Positions 47,935 through 56,776 of a stretch of 64,000 nt of DNA are shown here, one piece after another (within the stretch, counting starts at the first letter, position 1; each line of letters begins with the position of its first letter). Position numbers and translations under genes: made by a program. Under the pieces are notes generated by a model, which did not search any database, was not told the DNA's origin, and saw nothing but the letters and a program-made list of their open reading frames with translations. The DNA lies in NCBI GenBank assembly GCA_949752735.1, contig OX457053.1, positions 29,590,732 through 29,654,731 on the forward strand. Reading direction: 5' to 3'. This DNA comes from Lumbricus terrestris. Taxonomy: Eukaryota > Annelida > Clitellata > Crassiclitellata > Lumbricidae.

Positions 47935-48290
47935 TGCATTGTGGGATTTACTCCACTGGCTTCCATTTCCACAGTGGATTGCCTGTAGGGTTTCTGCATT
48001 GGTCTGTCACTGCATGTCTGGCTCTCATGTACTTGCGGGAGCTCTGCTGTCTCACCTCTGGTGTCCAGCGGTGATCTGCTTCTCAATCAAACTGAACTCT
48101 TAGTACCTCATGTGCGGACTACTATAATGCAGCAGCACTCTTTCTCGGTCGCTGGCCCTAGAACTATGTATGGGCTCTCTGTTGCGCTCCGCATGGTGCC
48201 TAGAGGTCACACCACTATGTTCCTATCTCAGTTGAATACTGCCTTATTTAGCCATTGTTGGACTGGGAGCGCTTTTGAGTAGATTGCCCT
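47935..48290 (+). mobile_element. LINE 3' end fragment
   Basis: Plus-strand TELLVPHVRTTIMQQHSFSV then GPRTMYGLSVALRM, ending GSAFE and a stop at the hairpin start (gggagcgcttttgag). Confidence 0.88.
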
Positions 48291-48690
48291 GAATGTACAC
48301 TTTGTAAACACTGAATGATAATGATTGTATTGGCGCTATATAGGCAATTGGATAATGGATATTTGTTTGCATAAAGATACTTCATCTGGATCCTGTGTAG
48401 ATACTCACAAAAGATTTTTTCACCTGTTAGATAAGTCAGCTTAGACCTCTAAATCTGTTTCCAGTCAATTTTTTTTCCAGTAAAGAAAAGAGATACATAG
48501 AAATTCTTAGATGGTACTACGTGTAATTGTGTATGATTACGCAGCTGTTTGGTCTTAGAAGAGTCTTACAAGTGAGTGTTTGACCTATGAGTTCTGTAGT
48601 TCAAGAGAAGCACTGTGATCAGTGGGGTCATTCATTCATTCATTCATTCATTTCAAAACTTTGCTTAACAACCTTCAAGAAACCTACACA

Positions 48691-48916
48691 CCTTGGTGGT
48701 GTAGTGGTGGCGTCGTTGCCTTGAAGCTGGAATTAAGGTTCGAGGTTCGAATCCACCTCAAGTCGCTGCGTAGGGACCTTGGGCAAGTCCTTCACTCGCA
48801 ATTGCTCAGCGCTTCGGCGTGAAAATCCGATGCAGTGTCCGCTCTGCAGTCGGGAGCGCCTCTGAGTAGAGATCTTGAAGGGGCGCTATAACAAGTGCAC
48901 ATACAAACAAACAAAC
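48691..48916 (+). mobile_element. SINE family 2, near full length
   Basis: B-box aggttcgaatcc, body cgctgcgtagggaccttggg, tail gggagcgcctctgagtag / cttgaaggggcgct, end (aaac)n. Confidence 0.92.
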
Positions 48917-49041
48917 ACTGATGCTACAAGCCCAATATTATTTTGATTAATATACTATTTATTGGTGACAGAAAGAAAATTTATTTTTTATTTGGGCTGT
49001 ATCTTAATTTACATAAATTGGTTTAAAATTTGCTTTGCTAG

Positions 49042-49130
49042 ACATGAGGATGCAGCTAAGGCGCTGGAGGATTCCAAAGACAAGCGGTTCTTTGGAACTA
49101 AAGTCACTGTAACTACGCATCAAGGATTTG
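49042..49130 (+). CDS. SPEN: SPEN exon 6: end of RRM2
   Basis: Acceptor ctttgctag, donor GGATTTG|gtacga. It encodes HEDAAKALEDSKDKRFFG and a final strand TKVTVTTHQ. Enters phase 2, leaves phase 1. Confidence 0.92.
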
Positions 49131-49629
49131 GTACGATGTGGTCTTGATCTTCATTTTCATTTATTCATTCTGAAAATTTACATGGTGCCTAGAGCTTTAA
49201 GAGACTTATTGTATTGACTTTAAATTGAATTTCTCTGACTTCATCCTATTCTTTGTTTTTATTATCACTTTAGCGTTGGTTTCTGAGCTGTACTGCTCAC
49301 CAGTTTTTCACTAAAGTTTGTAGTTTGTCAATTGTTCTTCAAGTAGGTAAGTAAGTGTGTTCTTTATTTGATGGAAACAAACACTTAGCGATTTAAAAAG
49401 TTAAAAATAATTGTAGAAAATAATTGAGAAAAATAGGGTCAGCTGTAGAGCAGAAATTATGTAACTGTGCAGCATTTTAGCCAAGAAACCCTGCCGGGTA
49501 AGAGAATCAAATCTAGGGAGAACAAAGCTGTGTGGACGCGGGTGACGATCTGTACAATTGATGGGGAGAGTAAGTCATCAAAGGTGTCTTGCATTATTTA
49601 AGATGTTTCTATGCAGGTTTTACAGTTAA

Positions 49630-49692
49630 CCCTTTAATGTCGAGATGGTAGTAAATGATATGGGAAATCCTATACCCTCCGGCATTAAAGGG
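49630..49692. mobile_element. 63-bp TTAA-flanked MITE (copy 2)
   Basis: CCCTTTAATG... and ...CATTAAAGGG ends with TTAA at 49626-49629 and 49693-49696. It ends 28 bp before SPEN exon 7. Confidence 0.92.
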
Positions 49693-49720
49693 TTAACGAA
49701 GTTGCTTTTCTGATGTGCAG

Positions 49721-49869
49721 AGATCGAAAACTCCGAGAACCATTTGTGCGAGACGGATCACAACGAGTATTCGCACAAGGCAACTCGGACGCTGTTCGTC
49801 GGCAATCTGGACAAGACGACGACAAAAGATATGCTGAGAGACCTCTTCTCGAAGTACGGGTACATCATC
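49721..49869 (+). CDS. SPEN: SPEN exon 7: first half of RRM3
   Basis: Acceptor tgatgtgcag, donor ATCATC|gtaagt. It encodes EYSHKATRTLFVGNLDKTTT, the best-conserved block of SPEN family proteins, then KDMLRDLFSKYGYII. LFVGNL is RNP2. Confidence 0.95.
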
Positions 49870-49948
49870 GTAAGTAACACCCACCATCTCTGTTTCTATT
49901 TGACTGAACACTTTAGTTGTGGCTTCAACATGCAGCTTTCAGCAGACC

Positions 49949-50180
49949 TGTTTGTATGTTCGAGCATTTGTTTTAGTTTTAGCACCTCTTCAAGAATTTC
50001 TACTCAGAGGCGCTCCCGACTACAGCGCAGACACTGAATTGGAATTTCACGTTGAAGCACATGGGCAATTGCGACTGATGGACTTGTTCTGGGTACTTAA
50101 GCGGCTGCTTGAGGTGGATTCGAACCCGCAACCTTCTGGCCCCAGGGCACCGAGCATACCCCTACACCACTGTGTTTGCC
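49949..50180 (-). mobile_element. SINE family 2, reversed
   Basis: Reversed tail tagcacctcttcaagaatt and B-box complement ggattcgaacccgc at 50115. The A-box complement ends at about 50175. Confidence 0.9.
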
Positions 50181-50509
50181 TTCAGACGCAATTGCAGTGC
50201 ACTTTTTGCATGCAAGCCAAATGAAATGACAATAGCTGCTAATTGTGCTTTGTTATTAGTAGTTATGTTTCGTTGTCATAATATTAGCGACAAGAGATTT
50301 GGGCGGCTTTTGGTTTTTTGATAAGTCTTGTGTAGTGGGCTGTGGCTTGTACTGCGGCTTCATTTTCAGCTGTGCATTACGATAATGGCAATGTTACAGT
50401 AGAAGTCGGTAGATTAGAGATTGCTTTTTTAACTTGTACTTATGGAAGTATATCATACTGGTAGGCCATTGGTGCCTCTTTTCAATGTCTCAAGTCCACC
50501 GTCTTCTCT

Positions 50510-50585
50510 CTCTTGGGAGTGGGAGTGCACTGGGAGTGCCTCTGATCAATGTGCACTGCATGGGGAGCTATATAAATGTATGGAT
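50510..50585 (+). mobile_element. LINE-type 3' tail remnant
   Basis: gggagtgcctctgatcaatg then ggggagctatataaatgt, resembling the remnant at 21335. Confidence 0.6.
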
Positions 50586-50784
50586 ATATTACAATGCAAA
50601 CACCACATCAAAACGAGGTTGCAATTTGCTGTGGTTATGCTGTTGAGCTGATTGAACGAAGGAATACTTTTATTTATATTGTTTCATTGTGAAAGGAAAT
50701 TTTGCATATTGATGTCATATCATTATGCAGTAGAATGTTTCAGTAGACTGTTATAATAGATTGAGATTGTTGTATATTTCGTAG

Positions 50785-50910
50785 GAAATCGATATAAAGA
50801 ATCAGGGACAGGCGCTTTCTTATGCATTCATACAGTTCGACAACATTCGTAGCGTTGTGCAGGCTCTACACGACATGGACGACAAATACATTAACACTAA
50901 CAAGGTTAAG
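50785..50910 (+). CDS. SPEN: SPEN exon 8: second half of RRM3
   Basis: Acceptor ttcgtag, donor GTTAAG|gtaaat. Exactly 42 codons, phase 0 at both ends. RNP1 is QALSYAFIQF, followed by helix SVVQALHDMD. RRM3 covers about residues 378-452. Confidence 0.95.
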
Positions 50911-51548
50911 GTAAATACTCTGAAATTCTGATTTCTGAAATTAACCAGTGAAATTAATTAACCTCGTTGTTAAGTTGTCTTAATTATGCACAACATTTTA
51001 GGTCTTTGGATGCCACGACGTTAAGTGCACTTGTGATATTTTCATGGTTGCTCTGTGAATGTTGGCCAGATAAATGCACACAGAATTGACCTGCGGTGGA
51101 TGGATGTGTTGAGATTTGGCCTTGGTTAGTTTATGCATGTTGTGAAAAGCCTCACCCTTCTCTCCGATCATGCGCTGCAAAACCTTCGTAGCATCCACCA
51201 CCTCGGCCTCCTATGCCATCCTTTTGTTCTACCATTTAAAGATGATAGAAATTTTATTCCGAGGGTTCTCTTTGCCGCCAGTTAATGACAGACATTGTTA
51301 TGTTCACAATATTTTTGCCGTTGTTGATTTTTAATGTGCTTTGACGTGTTACTGGGCTTGGTGTGTCACCTTTATTTGTCTCTTTTTATAAATTAAATGA
51401 AGATTATTATTAAATAGTTTATTTGTCATATGAATGCACGTGACTGCCCCCTGCATAAGTAGAGTCTTACAGTTTGTGGAACAATGATGAAGCTATTGTA
51501 AAGTGTGAAGATCACTGTCATGTCAGTAATATTTTTCTCTCATACAAT

Positions 51549-52869
51549 CAGTGATATTTTACTTCAGCAAATAATTTTCGTTTTACTTCTATTTCAGTTC
51601 AAACGTACTCAATTTCAGTTCTAGTTCAATTACAGTTCTTCAAAAAATTTCAGTTATACTTCAATTTCAGTTTTTACAATAATTTCAGTTCTCAATTCAG
51701 TTCTTGCATAGAATTAATTTCAGTTTTACTTCTTTATAGGCCTAGAATTTGCTTCAAATTAGACCAAGTTCGAGCATTTTCATTATCGATATGCTTCTTA
51801 ATTTTAAAGAACTTCCTATTTCAGCGACATTAGCTGACAGTTTCTTCTCCCCATGCACCTATTAGAAGTCTTCACACAGAAAAAATTTGTTTTTTTCTAT
51901 AAGTTTGAAAAGCCGGAGCTTCAGCATCTTCTGCAAGTGGCGCAGTGCTGCCATAGACTTGCCTTCTTTCCCTCCAATAAAAATTATGCGTAATTTTTAC
52001 TACAAAAACCAAGCAATTTGAACTCCAGATCTAGGTTGTATAATTTCCTAAAAATTTTAATTGGCATTAGTTGCTGGATGGCACCAATAGCCTACGTCAA
52101 TAGCTAATCACATCCTTTTATCATATTCCATTTGAATTGGTCGACCACGTTACATTTTTTTGCACATTTATGCAGCGGTTGTGCTTTATCCGTTGTGAAG
52201 CCACTGACTTGAATCAGTCACATGAAAGTTTCGCGCCAAACCTGAATATATTTATTAGCATTCTTATTCACTGAAGGAGACAAGTTAAATTGCTGAAAAA
52301 TTTACCAGAAACATCTAGAAACGTCCGTTTTAGAGTACAAGCGTTGCATGGTTAGGCTAGGCCTATTTGTCTGTTTTGTTCCCTAGGCCTATTTAAACAA
52401 TCCAATACATGATTTTTTCATTTAGCCCAGTGAGCAAGCTGCACGAAGTTATTAGGATTGAAATATTTGCGCTCCGGTATTCAAAGCATAACCACAGTCA
52501 TTCTTATCATGAAGCTAAAAATTATTAACTTACAGGAAAGGTCCAAACACAAAAGACCATCATAGATTGAACACGGAAGCACGTGCTAAGTCAAGGATAT
52601 CAAAGTTTTAAGAGTCAGAAAGTATGTGCGCCTTTTAGTTGCGAACTCAGCTGCTTAGGAAAGCCTATGAGCTAAAATTTCCAATTTTGTCATAATTTCC
52701 GTTCTAAAATTAATTTTCGTTTTTATTCTAATTTTCGTTCACTGTGCTTAATTTCAGTTCTATTTCAGTTTTCGTTCCCAAAATAATTTCAGTTACAGTT
52801 AAAGTTATACTGAACGGAAATCAATATTTTCAGTTCTAATTTTACTTATCGTTAATGAAAATATCACTG
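51549..52869. mobile_element. hAT-type element, 1.3 kb, TTTCAGTT-rich, 8-bp TSD
   Basis: Ends CAGTGATATTTT and AAAATATCACTG. The flanks catacaat at 51541-51548 and 52870-52877 are identical. Both subterminal zones (51590-51730 and 52690-52850) are packed with aatttcagtt and ttttcgtt words. No transposase frame. Confidence 0.9.
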
Positions 52870-52917
52870 CATACAATACAATACGGTATTTATTCATTCT
52901 TGCAATACAATACAATA

Positions 52918-53110
52918 TTCATTTGTTCATTGCGAAAATTTATATAGCACCTCTTCAAGGTTACTACTCGGGAGCGCTCCTGACCTAATCTCGGCTGAAA
53001 TGGACAGTTTTTAAGGCTATGATAAAGCGCATCTGAGCATACCTTTGGCATAAGACTTATAGGCCATGGAAGTCCATGCTATATCAGGAGGCCAATAACA
53101 GAGAAGCCAA
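52918..53110 (-). mobile_element. LINE 3' end fragment
   Basis: Reversed tail atatagcacctcttcaagg and gggagcgctcctgac, then worn ORF sequence. Confidence 0.8.
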
Positions 53111-53155
53111 GGTGCTGTCTAAGAGCAGTTTATGCTGAGGGAATGAGAAGTTTTA

Positions 53156-53218
53156 CCCTTTAATGCCGGAGGGTATAGGATTTCCCATACCATTTGCTAC
53201 CATCTCGGCATTAAAGGG
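53156..53218. mobile_element. 63-bp TTAA-flanked MITE (copy 3)
   Basis: Nearly identical, in reverse, to the copy at 49630. The right flank is TTAA (53219-53222) and the left is TTTA (53152-53155), one base changed. It ends 52 bp before SPEN exon 9. Confidence 0.92.
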
Positions 53219-53270
53219 TTAAGTGTTGACATTTAGATTGTGTATGGATGGATTTTTTTGTCTTTTCCAG

Positions 53271-53498
53271 CTTGGCTTCGGTAAGGTCATTCCATCTTCC
53301 TGCGTCTGGGTCGATGGCGTTTCCGACACTGTATCGGAAAAGTACCTTACGAACCAGTTCCTCAAGTTTGGCGTCGTCATGTCAACGTACATCGATCGGA
53401 GAACCGGGCGGGCGCTGATATTCTTCGAGACGTCGGACCATGCGTCGGCAGCCATCAGCGAAATGCGTGGAAAATGCATCCTGGAGAAAAAGATACAG
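53271..53498 (+). CDS. SPEN: SPEN exon 9: RRM4
   Basis: Acceptor cttttccag, donor ATACAG|gttagt, phase 0 at both ends. It starts LGFGKVIPSSCVWVDGV, the SPEN RRM3-RRM4 junction, with CVWVDGV as RNP2 and GRALIFFET as RNP1. RRM4 is about residues 463-535. Confidence 0.95.
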
Positions 53499-53710
53499 GT
53501 TAGTGGTGGTGGTGGTGGTATGTGCAGTCTAACGTCACTGTGTGGTAGCAGAGACCATTAGCGATGCCCTCCTTGTTTTTCCAGGCTTGGGACTGGCACT
53601 GGCAGAGTGCAACCAGTGGCGGAGTTCTACTGGTCAGTGTTTCGAAAGCGTCAAGCTTCCCATTTGAAATGCGGCCGCCGTGAATTACGGCACACCATGA
53701 GCAGGCTGTA

Positions 53711-53945
53711 TTGTTTGTTTGTTTGTTTGTATGTGCACTTGTTATAGCGCCCCTTCAAGCACTCTCTCTACTCAGAGGCGCTCCCGACTGCAGAGCGGAC
53801 ACTGCAGCGGAGTTTCACGCCGAAGCGCTGAGCAATTGCGAGTGAAGGACTTGCCCATGGTCCCTACGTGGCGACTTGAGGTGGATTCGAACCTCTAACC
53901 TTCCAGCTTCAAGGCAACGACGCCACCACTAGACCACCGTGCCCC
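53711..53945 (-). mobile_element. SINE family 2, reversed, full length
   Basis: (gttt)n end, agcgccccttcaag, cagaggcgctcccgac, B-box complement ggattcgaacctc at 53883, head to gtgcccc. Confidence 0.92.
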
Positions 53946-54024
53946 ATGAATTGTATCCCTTGCGGCTGCAAGTCGGAATCTTGCGTCATTGACTCTGAAA
54001 CTCGTTTGCGTTGCTTATTCACAG

Positions 54025-54170
54025 GTGGACTTTGCGAGTCGCGATTGTCAGAATCTCTTTCTTGATAACATGGAGACGACCGGCCAACTGCGACCTGGAG
54101 ATCGACCTGAGGACCGTGCGAATCGAGGCGGCTGCGCTCCGTACGGACCGCAAGAGTTCATCAGACAAAG
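54025..54170 (+). CDS. SPEN: SPEN exon 10: end of RRM4 and linker
   Basis: Acceptor attcacag, donor GACAAAG|gtgaga. It begins VDFASRDCQNLFLDNME, the usual exit from SPEN RRM4, then a charged linker. Phase 0 in, 2 out. Confidence 0.93.
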
Positions 54171-54265
54171 GTGAGATCCGACGATTCTAGTTCCACATCG
54201 AGTGGCCAGTAAGTGGTGAACCTGTGCGTGGTGACCAATGACTGCTACATCACTCTTTTATCCCA

Positions 54266-54461
54266 CAGGGCTGTTTTTAAGGAATTTTTAGAACTACACA
54301 ACTTCTTTTCTTTCCCATCCTCCATGGTAAATTTCTTCCAATCGGAGGACAACGACCCTTTCCTTTTTACTAGTTTTAACTGCACAGAAGTGCTTCTACA
54401 ACTGCACAAATCCATTTAGAACTGCACATTTTGCGTACAACTGCGCGTTAAAACAGCCCTG
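54266..54461. mobile_element. hAT MITE family B, 196 bp, with perfect 8-bp TSD
   Basis: Ends CAGGGCTGTTTTTAA and TTAAAACAGCCCTG. The flanks ttatccca at 54258-54265 and 54462-54469 are identical. Confidence 0.93.
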
Positions 54462-54595
54462 TTATCCCATACATTCAATAAATCTATGTAATGGCTGGTT
54501 AACTATGTGGTTACTGATATATTGTTGCTACAGCGGCAAAGTTCATGTCTGCAGAGTGGTGATGCTGTAATGGAAGTTGATACTTGGGGAGTTTT

Positions 54596-54816
54596 TGGGT
54601 GTGGTGGTGTAGGGGGTATATTCGGTGCCTTGGAGACGAAAGGTTGCGGGTTCGAATCCACCCCAAGCCGCCACTTAGGGATCCTAAGCAAGTCCTTCAC
54701 TCGCAATTGCTCATGAATGCGCTTCGGCGTGAAACACTGATTCAGTGTCTGCGCTGTAGTCGGGGCGCGCCTCTGAGTTGAAATCTTTGAAGGGACACTA
54801 TGTCAAGGGCTCATAC
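54596..54816 (+). mobile_element. SINE family 2
   Basis: Head ggtgtggtggtgtaggggg, B-box gggttcgaatcc, worn tail ggggcgcgcctctgag. Confidence 0.88.
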
Positions 54817-55286
54817 TGTCCAATTGAGTTTCTTTGCTTTTTTCGTGTTCTACTACATATGTTTGGATGCTTGTTTGACTCGTCAAGATGTTGCAATATT
54901 TTGAGCATTTCTCTCAAAATGCTTTATATTGTTGAAGTGAAGTTTTTTAAAAATTAGTTTCTGAGTTACTCATATGGAGTTTAATAATTTTTAATATTTT
55001 TAGTCAGGCGACTGTTTAGAGGCTGTGATAGCGTGACACGAATGACTGACACGGCTGAGCGGTTTTCACGCTGATAGGCCGTGCAGCAAAAGCATGTGAC
55101 ATATAGACATGGTTTGCTGAATCCTGTACGTAGACAGGTAAATACTGCTTGAAGGCGCATTGTGACTAAGCAAACCCTTGAGCAGTCAGTCAGCCGTGAG
55201 AACAGCTGCATGCTTGAGAGGCTCTAGAGTCAACCAGTGGTTTCTTCTTAGAAGTGACGGAACGTCTTTCTGTCTGTCTTTTGTAG

Positions 55287-55463
55287 GCCTGGCTTTGAGG
55301 GACCACCTCCAAGGGGCGGCCGTTTCCATGGTTTCGACGGTCATGTCCGTGGCAGCTTTAACGGATCTCGCGACGCCTTCTACAGTGGTGCGGGCAATCG
55401 CGGCATAGGAGGCCGAGGTGGTGGATGCTACGAAGGATTTGCGGCGCATGATCGGAGAGAAGG
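55287..55463 (+). CDS. SPEN: SPEN exon 11: Gly/Arg-rich linker
   Basis: Acceptor cttttgtag, donor GAAGG|gtaagg. It is rich in Gly, Arg, Phe and Ser (PPPRGGRFHGFDGHVRGSF), an RGG-like RNA-binding or phase-separating type segment. Phase 2 at both ends. Confidence 0.88.
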
Positions 55464-55529
55464 GTAAGGCTTTCCTTAGCGTGTCAAAAGTCAGTTTCGC
55501 AGCCGACCAGTTAATGTAATGTGCAAAAG

Positions 55530-55812
55530 GCGTTTTAGCTGTTTGTTCGTAGTTTACCGGTCTGCTGATCGACTAGATCTCTTGGTTCCAAGGGCAAGGA
55601 CTGCCATGGCCCAACACCGTGCCTTTGCCAGTGTAGGCCCTTCTATGTGGAATGACCTCCCCCTCACTATCCGTAGTGAGATCTTATTGGGATGTCATCT
55701 TCAGCCCTTCGCTACTTGAAATCTTCCTTATTTCCTCAGGGCTGTCATGCTGAGAGCGCCTCTGAATAGCTAGTCTTCTGTAAGAGGCGCTTTATAAATG
55801 CTTATATACAAT
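55530..55812 (+). mobile_element. LINE 3' end fragment
   Basis: Plus-strand DLLVPRARTAMAQHRAFASV then GPSMWNDLPLTI. The tail gagagcgcctctgaatag / gtaagaggcgctttataaatg lies at 55760-55800. Confidence 0.9.
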
Positions 55813-56442
55813 ACAATGTGTCACGTTTTTAATTATAATTTGGTTTCATGTACGTTAGATTGTCCTTATTTTAAATATATTATGCTGCATATTTTTTGGA
55901 AATTTACATGCCCCTGAGCAGGCTTGTTGAGGAGGCACTGAATAAATTCTTGACTTAAATGAAAGATCTCTTCTGTAAGCTCCGTGGTTTACTCAGCTTG
56001 ATCAATCTCACAGGGCACCAAAGGCACGTTGCATATGCTTCTATCCTGCCTTGTCTGAGGAGCTTGGGGTATCCTCACATGTTGGTGAGATTCTAGGGTC
56101 ATACTCGAGTTACCTTTACCCCATGAATGCTTAAGGCTCCCGGTCTATGTATTTATGCTGTCCACATGGTTAAGCTTCTGTGTGCATTCCTGGCGTGATC
56201 ATCACCATCATTATAACCACGAGACCATGTTCTCGTATGTGTCCAGTGTCGGCATCATCTTCTTAAATGTCTTTGCTGACACTGGATTACTGACAGTGCT
56301 GTTTTTACGGCCTGGGAGATGCCTATCTCCTCAGGTAACTCTCCTCTTTTGATTTAAATATATATTAGAAATTTTTTATCAGCTGTTCCTTTGTCTGGTT
56401 GGTTGCATTGTGTAAAACCTGAGAGTCGATATTAAATGAAGG

Positions 56443-56615
56443 TGTCTTGGAATCAGAGGATTCCATGTTTGAATCCGCCTCTAGCTGCCGCATAGGAACC
56501 CTAAGCAAGTCCCTCACTCGCAATTGCTTCGGTGCGATGCAGTGTCCGCGTTGTCGTTGGGAGCGCCTCTGAGAAGTGAGCTTGAAATGGCGCTACAACA
56601 GATGGAGAAATAAAT
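56443..56615 (+). mobile_element. SINE family 2, 5'-truncated
   Basis: Starts near the B-box-like gtttgaatccgcc, keeps the body and the tail gggagcgcctctgagaag, and ends in (aaat)n. Confidence 0.8.
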
Positions 56616-56689
56616 AAATATATATTAAACGTTACAGTGTGTAACAATGATTCGAAAAGCCATATACTCATGTTCTGTACTACTGTTGA

Positions 56690-56776
56690 TTGAATTGTTG
56701 GATTGAATTGTTAGATTGAATTGTTTATTGAATTGTTAGATTGAATTGTTGATTGAATTGTTGATCGAATTGTTAG
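56690..56776 (+). repeat. ATTGAATTGTT tandem repeat at the exon 12 acceptor
   Basis: Seven to eight units of ttgattgaattgtt / agattgaattgtt run directly into the splice site gaattgttag|ATTGCC. Confidence 0.9.
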
